Positions 9,801 to 19,127 of a stretch of DNA of 64,000 bases are shown here, one piece after another. A model generated the notes under the pieces. The model saw only the letters and a list, made by a program, of their open reading frames with translations. It was not told the origin of the DNA and did no database searches. The stretch spans positions 930,001-994,000 of the forward strand of contig NZ_JARUND010000001.1 in NCBI RefSeq assembly GCF_036898825.1, written 5' to 3'. This DNA is from Streptomyces sp. B21-083. Its GTDB lineage: Bacteria > Actinomycetota > Actinomycetes > Streptomycetales > Streptomycetaceae. Every line of letters begins with the position of its first letter. Positions within the stretch are counted from its first letter, which is position 1. The position numbers and the translations under genes are program-made.

Positions 9801-10837
9801 GGCGCGAGGCAGAGTTCGGCAGTGTCGACCAGGCCATCGCAACGAGTACCAACCGGCCTGCCAGCACCCACGAGAACGTGGAGCGCTACGGGAAGAAGTA
9901 CGGCTGGATCGGGTATCACGAAATGGTCGGCCGCCTCGTGGACGCCGGCCATGCACCAGCTCGGTTCGGGACCGCGGAACGTTTGATGCCCGACATCGAC
10001 CCAACCTTCCCCGACACGCCCCCAGTGGTGCCCATGCCCCTTCCGCCGTGGGCGCCCGCGGAGGCCACAGATGATCGGACGTGGGTCACGTCCGGGACAG
10101 TTGCCATCCCGGACCAACTGTGGTCACCCGAGGAAATCCACGGAGTCGACGGCGGCTGGCTTCTGGTCGAGGGGTATCTGAGTCACCGCCGCGAGGGCCG
10201 GACGGTGTTCGGATTCTTCCGCACCCTACTCCTGGACCCGAAGGACGCGGAATTCGCACACCAGCTCGCCAGCGAGCGCCCCTACCTGGGTAACGACTTC
10301 TTCCCCTCGCTGCCGTCGGTCCGTGACGTGCTGGCCTCGGAGATGCCGTGGAGCCCCAGGTTCAAGCTGACCTTCGGCTACGACGTGCCAGACGCAGTCC
10401 CGCCCCCGGCGCTGCGCTGCCACTGGCAGGACAACGGCATCAAGCTCCACCAGGTCGCTATAGATTTCTCCTCCGAAAACACTTCGGAGACCGGGCTCGG
10501 CGGGGCTTATGACGTGCCGTCGTACGAGTTCGCCACCCGGTTCGGCCTGCGCCAACTGCCTGGCACCTTGGACCTCGTGGGCCTAGACGGCCGGCGCGCC
10601 TCCGCGGCTTTCCGCGCGGATGAGCCCTGGCGCGGCCACCTGCTCTTCCTGCGTCGCGATCTCGTCGAGGACTTCGCCGGCGATCAACGGATAATGCAGG
10701 CGGCCTGGGGCGAACGCGAAGTGACCGTCGACTGGCGCTCTGTTCCTTCCTGGGTACGCGAGGCTCAGCGCAGCCACGCGAACGTGTGGCGCCACATCCG
10801 GATGCTCGGGGCGGCTCAGCGCAACCCCGAAAGCTGA
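6833..10837 (+). CDS. STAND NTPase with N-terminal Mrr/Cap4-like nuclease, cargo gene 3
   Basis: A 1,334-residue protein. GTG 6833 is chosen because GGAG lies 5 bases upstream. Residues 1-150 look like a PD-(D/E)xK nuclease: an acidic residue in GVEFYM (about residue 44) and the lysine of WSCKWF (about 67), with serine where Asp/Glu/Gln is usual. Walker A is AAAGQGKTH (about 326-334) and Walker B is LIIDGLNEAE (about 398), the STAND/NACHT form. The C-terminal 750 residues are mostly helical, then a beta-rich end; ERYGKKYGWIGYHEMVGRL (about 1017) is a distinctive tract. The layout of effector nuclease, NTPase and long sensor matches Avs-type anti-phage proteins. Probable role: sense a phage component, oligomerise, degrade DNA. 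Confidence 0.82.
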   Translation: MDLTELARLPGAADQNFEALTRAIVSRRYGALGTMRERRNQPGVEFYMHVDHAGDLGDPDRIWGWSCKWFILNSKNELSAGQRTQIEDSLTKAIKHVVGLTDFVLCLPQRPAKGDEEWINGLSRRDVRVKLWSTENYDAELAGHDELRSTFFGELALTPEKLARTHEQSVAPVAARWAPQLHTAHHVEHRIDRALLRPASFEWLQQRTDDVTARLQALRAALGGLDTDPRAGAEEIADDLEGFVDGLRAVIDAGRDLRPWEVRERLADHQPPGTSPRTLRRLVLKLRQRRLPEAPLVTGLGAEIRDIVHWLTETRADAEAPLLAVVAAAGQGKTHLAAQMTSPKDRPTAGVFIQGASLHTGDTLDDLARRIPGLRVDRLEDLLEALNSAGARAGCRIPLIIDGLNEAERPLQWRTLLAGLVPALGSYPHVAVIVTLREVLADQTLPQHTVPLELEWQHAEVDDILRVYFDHYLINPADAWLPVDTFHNPLFVRMYCEAANHDRLVPVGAEALPQSLIGVFELYRDGVTERLALDPARISVPADQIKRRLATMARHLWTHNVRRLPFDEARRILDADQPNWDESLLRRLVEEGVIFREEIRDSDDTECGFVFDRLAGYLIADAILVRMPYADVNEQLAETTLWQSLVGNDAHPLGEDTLIALISLLPRRFTGHHLWRVAPDEHRSTALAQELTTESGFLDDETVEALASALVTARPSNRKGRPAFDRLWEIRRSAAHRLNATFLDQVLRQLPLSQRDLRWTEWARGRTRRLTTNLNRAIDRWTESSSRAESDDLDALAIAWLLASTNTGMRDLATKALQRYGRPEPKRLFDLAARMLDVDDPYIVERLVAAAFGAVSTHQMPDPGGPLEQALRDWLVRLRDSFLDGGTTPTSHEQLRGYVRAVYEFAGTLHPAAVPDGVDAFAPRFAAVTPAEVMEDDDPNAEECDRTFGMDFENYVIGTAINGRDNYDFDHPGYRRARAEVMARVWELGWREAEFGSVDQAIATSTNRPASTHENVERYGKKYGWIGYHEMVGRLVDAGHAPARFGTAERLMPDIDPTFPDTPPVVPMPLPPWAPAEATDDRTWVTSGTVAIPDQLWSPEEIHGVDGGWLLVEGYLSHRREGRTVFGFFRTLLLDPKDAEFAHQLASERPYLGNDFFPSLPSVRDVLASEMPWSPRFKLTFGYDVPDAVPPPALRCHWQDNGIKLHQVAIDFSSENTSETGLGGAYDVPSYEFATRFGLRQLPGTLDLVGLDGRRASAAFRADEPWRGHLLFLRRDLVEDFAGDQRIMQAAWGEREVTVDWRSVPSWVREAQRSHANVWRHIRMLGAAQRNPES

Positions 10838-10924
10838 CGGGCCGAACGCTGCTCCGACCTGATCGCGGGCGCCGCACTGGTGCTCGCGGCAGCCGCCGCC
10901 TGGTGGTGCATCTCCCGCCAGGGC

Positions 10925-10952
10925 TGATCACAACCTGACACCGATGTGATCA
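10925..10952. repeat. 8-bp inverted repeat, 12-bp spacer, after the cargo genes
   Basis: TGATCACA and TGTGATCA are exact inverted copies about 90 bases past the STAND stop and 150 bases before nhaA. Candidate recombinase arm site at the element's right end, or an operator. The left end is outside the window, so it cannot be matched. Confidence 0.35.
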
Positions 10953-11006
10953 TGGGGAGCGGTGCGGGGCAGACAGCTACCCGTCCGCTGGATACGGTGT
11001 AAAGAA

Positions 11007-11025
11007 CGCGCCAAGAGCTGGCGCG
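11007..11025. terminator. Short hairpin, possible terminator
   Basis: CGCGCCA, a 5-base loop and TGGCGCG form a 7-bp GC-rich stem between the cargo operon and the nhaA remnant. There is no T run after it, as is usual for actinomycete hairpins. It might end cargo transcription or simply be a structured leader of nhaA. Confidence 0.35.
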
Positions 11026-11100
11026 CGGTGTGCCGGGAAGTCTGGTCGGCGTCCTGGGGGCAGTGTGCCCTCTTTCGCTGACACACCCGGAGGCCCTGCC

Positions 11101-12100
11101 ATGGCCGGCACCCGCTCCCCCTTCCTCGGTTTGCTACCGCTGCCTGAACGGCAGGCAATCACCCGAGCCTGCGCACTGAGATCGTCGGCGGCCTGGTCCT
11201 CCTCGGCGCAGCCGTCCTCGCGCTGATCTGGGCCAGTCCCTGGAGGGCGCGGCGTACGCGTCCATACGCGACTTCCATTACGGGATATCGGCTCTCGGCC
11301 TGAACCTGTCCGTGGGGCACTGGACGGCCGACGGGCTGCTGGCCGTGTTCTTCCTCATCGCCGGGATCGAGCTGAAACGCGAGCTCGTCGTCGGTGAACT
11401 GCGCACCCCGGCCACCGCCGCGCTGCCCGTCGTCGCCGCGGTGTGCGGTATGGCCGTGCCCGCCGCCCTCTACCTGGCCGCGGTCTGGGTGGTCGGCGGC
11501 AGCAGTTCGGGCTGGGCGGTCCCGATGGCCACAGACATCGCCGTCGCGGTGGCGGTCCTGGCGGTGCTGTCCACGCACCTGCCAGCCGCGCTGCGCGCCT
11601 TCCTCCTCACCCTGGCCGTGGTCGACGACCTGGGCGCGATCCTGATCATCGCGGTGTTCTTCACCTCCGACCTGAACCCGTGGGCGCTCGCCGGAGCCTT
11701 CGCGGGCCTGGTGCTCTTCTACCTGCTCCAGCGGCTGCGGGTGCGCGGCTGGTGGTGGTATGCGCCCCTCGGGGTGACGATCTGGGCGCTGATGTACAAC
11801 GGCGGCGTCCACACCACCGTCGCCGGCGTCACCATGGGCCTGATTTTGCGCACCACCCGCGACCCGGGCGAGAAGGTCTCGCCGGCCTCGCGGGTCGCAC
11901 ACCTGGTCCACCCGCTCTCCGCCGGTATCGCGGTGCCGCTGATCGCGCTGTTCGCCGCGGGGGTGAGCATCTCCGGCCCTGCCCTGGGCGCGGTGTTCAC
12001 CAGCCCCGAACCCCTCGGCGTGGTGATCGGCCTGGTGATCGGCAAGACGTTGGGGATCTTCGCCCGGCCTCGCCATGGCCGCCGCCCGTCGGTGACACCA
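11101..12100 (+). pseudogene. nhaA: Na+/H+ antiporter NhaA, frameshifted and 3'-truncated
   Basis: Starts with ATG after CGGAGG and reads MAGTRSPFLGLLPLPERQ, then loses frame at about 11168 (one base short before LRTEIVGGLVLLGAA) and again near 11250. From 11312 the frame is intact with typical NhaA tracts: SVGHWTADGLLAVFFLIAG, ELKRELVVGEL, AVAVLAVLSTHLPAALRAF and the Asp pair in AVVDDLG. It stops matching NhaA after VIGKTLGIFA, so the last transmembrane helices are missing. Intact NhaA exchanges Na+ for H+ across the inner membrane. The gene abuts the mobile element, and insertion or later deletion may explain its decay. Confidence 0.82.
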
Positions 12101-12209
12101 CACTTCCGATCCGCCCGGCAACCGACAGGACGCGACGACGATGACCTGGGAGTGGACCGGGAGGCATGGCCGCCCGGCAACACGACGGCCCCTCAGTCTG
12201 GAGATCATC

Positions 12210-12317
12210 ATGGCCGCAGCCCTGACCTTTCAGATCCACCGCGAGCCCGTCGGCAAGCGCATCACAGCCTCCATCATGCTGGCCGACGACAAGGACGCCG
12301 AAGTCGCAGGCCGATGA
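12210..12317 (+). CDS. Small hypothetical protein, 35 residues
   Basis: A short frame with GGAG 6 bases before ATG, beginning MAAALTFQIHREPVGKRI. No family is recognised; it may be the 5' remnant of a longer gene lost in the same event that truncated nhaA. Only the ribosome binding site supports it. Confidence 0.3.
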   Translation: MAAALTFQIHREPVGKRITASIMLADDKDAEVAGR

Positions 12318-12396
12318 AGCGCGTCCGGACCCGGCCGGCGTGCTGTGGCCAAACCGCCTGCCTATGTGACAACTGTCGCGCTTCGGCTCAGCTTGC

Positions 12397-12413
12397 GGGA
12401 CAGTCGCGGTCCC
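12397..12413 (-). terminator. Possible terminator of the minus-strand gene
   Basis: GGGAC, 7 bases, GTCCC, placed 36 bases past the stop of the minus-strand hypothetical gene. The stem is only 5 bp, so support is weak. Confidence 0.25.
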
Positions 12414-12448
12414 AAACTGCAGAATGGGATTACCGCGGTCGCCACGGC

Positions 12449-13173
12449 CTACTCGGATTGCAGCTCACGAACTCGGGCACGGAAGACGCGCCAGCGCCTC
12501 TCGTTCTCATGCACAAGAATTGCCGATTCCGCCATCAGGTCGGCAGCCCTGTCGAGCAGCTCAGAAGCCGAATAAAGGTAGGCAGGGGCCTTCCGCTCGC
12601 CTCGTAGGTCGGCCCGAAGTGCTGTCGGCGAGAAGTCGACCTGAGCCAGCAGGTCCAGGGCCCGGCGCAGCAGTCGCGCGGTCAGAGCCTGCATGCCCGC
12701 CGACTGCCAGTCATTGGCGATGATCCGGTGGCGCTCTCCCAGCAGGTCGGCAAGGGCCGGATAGGCAGCCAAGTTTCCCGCCATGTCCCAAGCCTTTCCA
12801 TCGCCTGGGCCAGCCAGTCACCGCCCTGCTGGGTCTCATCGGCGAGCAGGGCGACTTGGCGCTTCAGCCTCTGGAGTTCGGCAGGCTCGCCCTCTCCTTC
12901 CATGAAGAGGATTCCCGACTCCGCTACGAGCCCAGGCGCATTCAGGTCCTCCGTGCCGGCGAACGTGATCGGCGACGTCTGTTCACCGGCCTCAACCACG
13001 CTCCATCGGTCGGCCAGTGACTTCAGAGCCCGAGACCACGCCTGGAGCTCGCCCGCCTGCTGCAAAGGCGCTTGCGAGTAGTACTCCTCATGCTCTCGAT
13101 GGAACCGCGAGAGGTTGTCGATCACCTGTAGCAGTGACTCCGGAGGGGTGAGGTGCGCCTCGTCATCGGGCAT
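12449..13173 (-). pseudogene. Conserved actinobacterial hypothetical protein, frameshifted
   Basis: The first part begins MPDDEAHLTPPESLLQVID and runs to QAMER. The second, in another frame, continues KAWDMAGNLAAYPALADLL and ends FRARVRELQSE. Adding one base to the 3-base T run at 12795-12797 joins them into about 241 residues, matching a Streptomyces family I recall as unannotated. It is helical and charged, without signal peptide or membrane segment; LGERHRIIANDWQSAG looks like a conserved core. Function unknown. Lesion or sequencing error cannot be told apart from sequence alone. Confidence 0.6.
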
Positions 13174-13478
13174 GCCGGCAGCTTGCACCTCGTCTCACAC
13201 CAAGGGCAGCGGGGCACGCCCTCCAAGGCAAACACCAACACCCGTTCGGTGGAAACGAGATCACGTGCCTCGCCCGCGACGCCACCACCGCCCACCGCTT
13301 TCAGCTGGAGCAGGGTGGAATGGTCGGCAGGAACGTCCGGTCCCAGCGCCCACCGGCCACGACTCCGTCGGCGCCCCAACCGTCCCGAGCGAGTCCGGCC
13401 CCCTGACCTGTGACCTCAAGGATTCGATCGACGTCAATCCCTCACCGCTGGCTCGCAGCACCTCACCGCACGTTGTCC
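13174..13478. other. No gene recognised
   Basis: Upstream of the minus-strand hypothetical gene and beyond the P-type ATPase stop. Frames on both strands are Pro/Arg/Ser-rich and match nothing I know. The part next to 13173 should hold the hypothetical gene's promoter. Confidence 0.4.
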
Positions 13479-16127
13479 TCACGTCGACGACCACCGCCCT
13501 TGACCGCGCCCGCCTACACGCGCGGCAAGATAGCCGAGTCCACCTGCTGCGACCGCCAGGGCGATCTCTGTCCAGTCGAGCGCGACCGTACTGAGCACCG
13601 CGCGGAGGAAGGGCACATACAGGGCAGCGGCCGCGAGCCCGGCCGAGACGGCGACCGCCGCCGGCAGGAACAGGTTCTCCCGAGTCAGCAGACGGTCCCG
13701 CAGCCCGAGCACCACGCCGAGCTGCGCCGCGAGCAGGGACAGGAACAGCACACTCTGCCAGGGCAAGTCCATGGCGCGCGCCGCGAGCCCCGCCGTGAGG
13801 GATCCCGCGGTCACCACCGCCGCGAGGAACAGCATCCGCTGCCACAGCCCGTCACCCAGAACATGCTGGCCAGGAGGACGTGGTGGTCTGCGCATGGCTC
13901 CCGGTGACACCGGCTCGGCGCCCATGGCCACCCCGGTCAGGCCATGCGTCAGCAGGTTGATCCACAGGATCTGTCCGGCGCGCAGGGGAAGAGACAGCCC
14001 GAGCAGAGGTCCGAGCAGCATCACCAGGATCTCCGCCGTGCCGCCGGCCAGCGCGTACAGCAGGAAGCGGCGAATGTTGTCGTAGACGCGTCGGCCCTCT
14101 TCGACCGCGGCCACCACGGTCGACAGCTCGTCGTCCGTCAGCACGAGATCGGCGGCCTGCCGCGCCACTTCGGTCCCCCGACGCCCCATCGCGACGCCGA
14201 TGTCCGCGTGCCGCAGCGCCGGGCCGTCGTTGACGCCGTCGCCCGTCATCGCCGTGACATGTCCGTGAGCCCGCCACGCCTCGACGATGTCGAGTTTCTG
14301 CTTCGGGTCCGTGCGCGCGAAGATCCGTACCTGCGTGGGATCCGGCACGTCACCGGCTGCCAGTGCCTGGCCGGTGACCACCCGACCGTGCGCCGTACCG
14401 GAATCGAGCAGCCCCACCCGGTCAGCGATCGCCTCCGCGGTCGCGGGGTGGTCACCCGTGATCAGTACGGCGTTGATGCCGGCGGCTCTGCAGTCGGCGA
14501 GGGTCCTGGCAGCGGCTACCTTGGGCGGGTCGCTGAGCGCTGCAAGGCCCAGTAGCCGCAGGCCCGTCTCGGCGTCCCGTGCCCGGCCGGGCGTGCCGTC
14601 TCGCAGACCTGACGCCACAGCGAGGACGCGGAAGCCCTGGGCGGCCAGCTGTGCGGCGTTCCCCCGGGCGACTTCGACCAACGGCTCCGGCTCGTCCAGC
14701 ACGGCGTGGTCCAGTACTGATTCCGGGGCACCCTTCAGGCACACGAGCACGGCGCTGTCCGGGGCGCGATGCAGCGTGGTCATCCTCTTGCGGAGGCTGT
14801 CGAAGGGCTCCTCGTCCGTCCTCGGGTACCTCCGGTGCAGTGTGCGGCGGTCCTCGCATCCGGCTTTGACCGCGGCCGTGAGGAGCGCAGCCTCCATGGG
14901 GTCCCCGAGTGCAGCCCAGCCGCTCTCCGCACCATGCGGCGGCCGCAGCTCGGCGTCGTTGCACAGGGCGGCAGCGGTGAGCAGTTCCCGTACGGCCGCG
15001 AGCTCGCGGCCGTACGCCGGTTGCCCGTCGACTCGTACCTCACCGACGGGTTCGTATCCGGAGCCGGTGAGGTCCGCCTCCCCCTGAGGCGTCCACACAC
15101 GCTCGACCACCATGCGGCCTTCAGTGAGCGTGCCGGTCTTGTCGGTCGCCAGCACGCTCACCGACCCCAGAGTCTCCACGGCCGGCAAGCGGCGCACCAG
15201 CGCATGCCGGACGGCCATGCGACGTGCGCCGAGGGCCAGAGCCAGGGTGACCACGGCGGGCAGCGACTCGGGGACGGCGGCCACAGCAAGACTGATCGCC
15301 GTCACGGCCATCGTCCCCGGGGCGGTGCCCCGGACGAGCCCCAGGACGAAGACCAGCAGACACAGTGCGAGCGTGACCAGCGCGAGGACCCGCCCCAGTG
15401 CGGCCAGCCGATGTTGCAACGGTGTGGTCTGGGGACGCGTGTCCAGCAGTTCGGCGATTCTTCCCAGCGCGCTGGCCTTCCCGGTAGCCGTCGCCAGTGC
15501 CACACCTCTGCCGCGGACCACGACCGTGCCGGCGCGCAATGCCCCGGTGTCCTGCTGGGGCTCAGAGGCATCCAATTCCTGTTGCCCGGAGGAATCCCGC
15601 CCGCGGGACGGCACAGCCTTGTCGACGGGCACGGACTCGCCGGTCAGCATGGACTCGTCGATCAGAAGCGACGACGCCTCCGTGAGCCGAGCGTCGGCAG
15701 GCACGATGTCGCCCTCGCCGAGCAACAGGACGTCACCCGGCACCACCGCCGAAGATGGCACCTCCGTCGCGGCGCCGTCCCGGAGCACACGCGCGCTCGG
15801 TGCCGACAGCGCCGACAGCGCGGCGACCGCCTGATCGGCTCTGATCTCCTGCACCACGCCCACGGTCGTATTCGCCACGATGACGAGTGCGATCACAACG
15901 GAGTCGGCGTGGTCGCCGATCGCCAGGGTCAGGGCGATGGCCGCGAGCAGCACCATGATCAGCGGATCGCGGAGCTGCGCCGCCACGCGTGCGTACAGGG
16001 GAACGGCGCGTTCGGCGGTCACTTCGTTGGGACCGTACCGAGTCAGGCGACGCGCCGCCTCCTCATGGCTGAGCCCGGTGTCACCCGCGTCCGACGCCGG
16101 AGCGGTGTCGGTCCGGTTAGGTGACAC
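13479..16127 (-). CDS. P2-type cation-transporting ATPase (Ca2+-ATPase-like)
   Basis: An 882-residue membrane pump. GTG 16127 is preferred because GGGAG lies 5 bases upstream; a longer start at 16214 overlaps the upstream USP. Residues 10-60 are the N-terminal cation-ATPase domain ([18 protein letters not shown]). The actuator TGES is near 162, PESLPAV in M4 near 305, the phosphorylated Asp in DKTGTLTEG near 329, and [20 protein letters not shown] near 627, all intact. The C-terminal third has about six transmembrane helices with [10 protein letters not shown]4 and overall form fit PMR1/SERCA-like bacterial pumps, but the ion is not certain. It follows the USP by 47 bases and is probably cotranscribed. 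Confidence 0.88.
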   Translation of the reverse strand: MSPNRTDTAPASDAGDTGLSHEEAARRLTRYGPNEVTAERAVPLYARVAAQLRDPLIMVLLAAIALTLAIGDHADSVVIALVIVANTTVGVVQEIRADQAVAALSALSAPSARVLRDGAATEVPSSAVVPGDVLLLGEGDIVPADARLTEASSLLIDESMLTGESVPVDKAVPSRGRDSSGQQELDASEPQQDTGALRAGTVVVRGRGVALATATGKASALGRIAELLDTRPQTTPLQHRLAALGRVLALVTLALCLLVFVLGLVRGTAPGTMAVTAISLAVAAVPESLPAVVTLALALGARRMAVRHALVRRLPAVETLGSVSVLATDKTGTLTEGRMVVERVWTPQGEADLTGSGYEPVGEVRVDGQPAYGRELAAVRELLTAAALCNDAELRPPHGAESGWAALGDPMEAALLTAAVKAGCEDRRTLHRRYPRTDEEPFDSLRKRMTTLHRAPDSAVLVCLKGAPESVLDHAVLDEPEPLVEVARGNAAQLAAQGFRVLAVASGLRDGTPGRARDAETGLRLLGLAALSDPPKVAAARTLADCRAAGINAVLITGDHPATAEAIADRVGLLDSGTAHGRVVTGQALAAGDVPDPTQVRIFARTDPKQKLDIVEAWRAHGHVTAMTGDGVNDGPALRHADIGVAMGRRGTEVARQAADLVLTDDELSTVVAAVEEGRRVYDNIRRFLLYALAGGTAEILVMLLGPLLGLSLPLRAGQILWINLLTHGLTGVAMGAEPVSPGAMRRPPRPPGQHVLGDGLWQRMLFLAAVVTAGSLTAGLAARAMDLPWQSVLFLSLLAAQLGVVLGLRDRLLTRENLFLPAAVAVSAGLAAAALYVPFLRAVLSTVALDWTEIALAVAAGGLGYLAARVGGRGQGRWSST

Positions 16128-16174
16128 GGCTTCTCCCGTCCAGTTCCGGTTCACTCGACGGTCCGAGTTCCGGC

Positions 16175-17044
16175 TCAGCCGTGCCGGGACTCGGGCACGG
16201 TGATCACCGGGCACTCCGCTCGGTGCAGCAGGCCATGAACCACCGACCCCAGCCTCATGCCGGAGTAACCCCCGCGCCCCTGCCTGCCGACGACGACCAC
16301 CAAGGCGCTGACCGAAGCGAGTGCCAGTTGCTCCACCGGGTGGCCGCGCAGGACTTCACGGGTGATCTGCACATCCGGATACTTGTCCGCCCATCCCGCC
16401 ACGGTCTCGGACAGGATCCGGCGCCGTTCCTCAAGCCCCGCCGCTTCGTCGCCGAAGGACACGACGGGCCGCCGCCATACCCACACGGCCCGCAGGGCAG
16501 CGCCGTGCAGCGCTGCCTCTTCTACAGCGAACTCCACGGCGGCCCTGGAGGATTCGCTGCCGTCGACACCCACGACGAGATGGGGATGCCGCTCACCCGC
16601 GTGCTCCGGCTCCCTGACCACAACAACCGGGCAGTCCCCCTGGGCACTGACCGGCACGGCCACCGAGCCCGCGCTGAAGAGCTCCTCCGGTCGAGTGAGC
16701 CGACGGGAACCAACGACGATCAACTGGGCCTGCGCCGCCTTCTGGCAGAGCACCGCCGACGGCATGCCGTCGAGCAGTTCCGTCGTCAGAGGCACTTTCG
16801 CGTGCAGTGCCCGCACCGTGGCGACCGCCTCAGAAAGCGCGTCTTCGCCCTGAGCCCTGAGCATTGTGCGACGCCAGGGTGTGTCGATGTGCTGCCCGCC
16901 GGGCAGGGGTGGTACCGCCATCACCAGCCGGAGGGACAACCGCCTGCGGACAGCCTCGTCGACCGCCCAGGCGAGCGCCGGAACGGACTGCTCGCGTGGG
17001 TCGATCCCGACAATCACCTCGTTGCGTACAGCGGTGTTCTTCAT
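16175..17044 (-). CDS. Universal stress protein, tandem UspA domains
   Basis: A 289-residue cytoplasmic protein with two UspA domains, starting at an ATG with AGGAGG upstream. Domain 1 (residues 5-140) opens VIVGIDPREQSVPALAWAV; its ATP loop is VVGSRRLTRPEELFSAGSV, less canonical. Domain 2 (150-285) opens LVVGVDGSESSRAAVEFAV and has the loop GRQGRGGYSGMRLGSV, a good G-2x-G-9x-G(S) nucleotide motif. Tandem USPs of this length are typical of actinomycete dormancy regions and bind ATP. It is the first gene of a minus-strand pair with the P-type ATPase. Confidence 0.9.
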   Translation of the reverse strand: MKNTAVRNEVIVGIDPREQSVPALAWAVDEAVRRRLSLRLVMAVPPLPGGQHIDTPWRRTMLRAQGEDALSEAVATVRALHAKVPLTTELLDGMPSAVLCQKAAQAQLIVVGSRRLTRPEELFSAGSVAVPVSAQGDCPVVVVREPEHAGERHPHLVVGVDGSESSRAAVEFAVEEAALHGAALRAVWVWRRPVVSFGDEAAGLEERRRILSETVAGWADKYPDVQITREVLRGHPVEQLALASVSALVVVVGRQGRGGYSGMRLGSVVHGLLHRAECPVITVPESRHG

Positions 17045-17619
17045 GGCTCCTCCTGCCACCTCATGCCGTCGTGGGGAACGCACTGCAACGAGTGGGCTCG
17101 ACATTGCTGTAATGCCCTCGGCCATGCCCCGTCCGGTGACGCTTGGACGGGCGCGCCGTTCACGCTGTCATCGCAGCCGCACGAGAGCCAGGGCCGGCAA
17201 GCCTGCGTCCGCAGGCCGAAGGTCCTGCATGCAGTCTGTCCCGTGCCATTCTTTCCTCGGACGGGCTCGCCCGCCGCCCCACGCAGCCGGGTCGGCGTGC
17301 CCGGCGTTGTCGCCGACTGACGGACGGCAGAACAGCCGCAGTGCCGGTGGTCGCGCAGCCGTCCAGCACGAACTCTGTGCCCGTGGAGTAGGACGCTCGG
17401 CGATCAAGCGGGTGGCCTCGTCCAGCTCCCCAAAGCGCAGGAGGGGCTGTGCGGAGGATGTCGGCGGCTGTCGCCGTGCGCGTGCCCGGCGGCCCACCGC
17501 CGCCGGACCGCGCCCTCGTGCTTGCTCTGCTCCGCCGCCAGACCGGCCCCCGCAAGGCCGTCGCGCAGCCGCAGAATGCAGTGCCGCCGCAGCGCACGGC
17601 CGGCCCTCACTTCCTCCTG
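17045..17619. other. No clear gene; possible decayed minus-strand frame
   Basis: Holds the USP promoter side and the 3' flank of the alcohol dehydrogenase. A minus-strand stretch at about 17330-17600 (for example FGELDEATRLIAERP) has protein-like composition but no start, family match or intact frame, and may be another remnant. Confidence 0.35.
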
Positions 17620-18690
17620 TCATGACGCCCGGATCGTCAGGGCATCTTGCTGCTCCCCGCCGAGAACGACCTTGAGCGCACCGGTGTCGCCGGCCCGTGA
17701 GAAGACGTCGTATGCCTCTTCCATACGGTCCTGCGGGAAAGTATGGGTGACCATGGACGCCGCAGTCAGACGACCGGCGGCCAGCATGCGCAGCAGCATG
17801 GGAGTGGAGTGCGTGTCGACCAGGCCGGTGGTGATCGTCACGTTCTTGATCCACAGGTCTTCGAGGTGCAGTGTCGCGGGCTTGCCGTGCACGCCAATGT
17901 TGGCCACATGCCCGCCGGGCCGCACCATGCGCGTGCACGTCTCGAAACTTTCCGGCACCCCGACCGCTTCGATGACCACGTCGGCTCCGAGTCCTTCGGT
18001 GAGGTCGGCGACCAGCTGCTCGGCTTCTTCGCCCGCGGCGGCCACGGCATCGGCACCTAGGCGCTTCGCGGCCTCCAGCCGGGACGACGCGAGGTCCACG
18101 GCAATGATCTTCTCGGGCGTGTACAGCCGGGCGGTGGCAATCGCGGCGAGCCCGATGGGTCCCGCTCCGACCACGGCGACGGTGTCTCCGGGCCGTACAC
18201 GTCCGTTCTGCACACCCACCTCGTAGGCGGTGGGGAAGATGTCGGCCAGCAGGACGGCGTCCTTGCTGTCCACCGCACCGGGAAGCGGGTACACGGACAG
18301 ATCAGCGTGCGGCACGCGGACGTACTCGGCCTGGGTGCCGTTGATCAGATGGCCGAGGATCCAGCCTCCGCCGCCGCGACACTGTCCGTATGCCCCCTCC
18401 CGGCAGAAACGGCAGCGTCCGCACGCCGTGATGCACGAGACCAGGACGCGGTCGCCGGGGCGGACACTGCGCACGTCACTGCCCACCTCGACGATCTCAC
18501 CGACGGCTTCATGCCCGAGCACCGTGCCGGGGCGTACCTCCGGCACATCGCCCTTGAGGATGTGCAGGTCGGTCCCGCAGATGGTCACGGCGTCGACCCG
18601 GACGATCGCGTCGGTGGCCTCCTGGAGGCCGGGATCCTCGGTTTCCTCCCAGGCGGACTCGCCGGAGCCGTGGAACACGAGTGCTTTCAT
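17620..18690 (-). CDS. Zinc-dependent alcohol dehydrogenase, MDR family
   Basis: A 356-residue NAD(P)-dependent enzyme interconverting alcohols and aldehydes. ATG 18690 follows AAGGGA; the open frame upstream is not coding-like. The catalytic zinc site is CGTDLH with GHEAVG. The structural zinc cysteines are in CGRCRFCREGAYGQC (four Cys), and the Rossmann motif is VGAGPIG at about residue 180. The tract GGGWILGHLINGTQAEYVRVP is typical of the threonine/sorbitol-dehydrogenase-like branch that acts on small alcohols. In this setting it could dispose of NADH by reducing acetaldehyde when oxygen is low; substrate is inferred. It has its own long upstream region containing a GGGCC-N4-GGCCC palindrome. 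Confidence 0.9.
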   Translation of the reverse strand: MKALVFHGSGESAWEETEDPGLQEATDAIVRVDAVTICGTDLHILKGDVPEVRPGTVLGHEAVGEIVEVGSDVRSVRPGDRVLVSCITACGRCRFCREGAYGQCRGGGGWILGHLINGTQAEYVRVPHADLSVYPLPGAVDSKDAVLLADIFPTAYEVGVQNGRVRPGDTVAVVGAGPIGLAAIATARLYTPEKIIAVDLASSRLEAAKRLGADAVAAAGEEAEQLVADLTEGLGADVVIEAVGVPESFETCTRMVRPGGHVANIGVHGKPATLHLEDLWIKNVTITTGLVDTHSTPMLLRMLAAGRLTAASMVTHTFPQDRMEEAYDVFSRAGDTGALKVVLGGEQQDALTIRAS

Positions 18691-18908
18691 GACGATCCCT
18701 TCCTGCACCTTCCGGGTGCTGGTCGCGGGGTGCAACAGCGACCGGGGCTTACGCGCGGACACCGTGCTGCCCCTGGAAACCACCGGCGTCGATGACGGTG
18801 AGACGCCACTTGGGCGGCCGCCTTCGAACGGAGTGACCTCGTCTTTCCAGCCTGCCCCTGACGGCCGCCGTCCGCAGGGGCAGGCGGGTCCACATCGCCT
18901 GAGCGGGC

Positions 18909-18922
18909 GGGCCCTTCGGCCC
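18909..18922. promoter_or_regulatory. GGGCC-CTTC-GGCCC palindrome, candidate DosR/OsdR-like box
   Basis: One of three 14-bp sites with identical 5-bp arms in the island. It lies in the divergent region between the alcohol dehydrogenase (219 bases upstream) and the Rv1733c-like gene (206 bases upstream), and could serve either. Assignment to a DosR-type regulator is by analogy. Confidence 0.45.
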
Positions 18923-19127
18923 GAGCGACCCACCGCACCGTGCATTCACGGCAGCTTTGGTGTGCTCGGTTATGGCGGCTCCGGCTACCGCTTGCGCACC
19001 GGGGCACCGCCTAAGGCTGAACGTGCGGGTGTACGGGGCGGCCCGAGAGCGCCGTCAGGTCGGCCCCAACCGCCGCTCGTTCCCGGTTGTCACCTTCCTG
19101 CCAGGGGCGACGAGGAGGTGCGGTCCC

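Noticed and set aside
17160..17610. Minus-strand frame between USP and alcohol dehydrogenase as a gene
   Set aside because: No good start, no family match and biased composition; noted only as a possible remnant.
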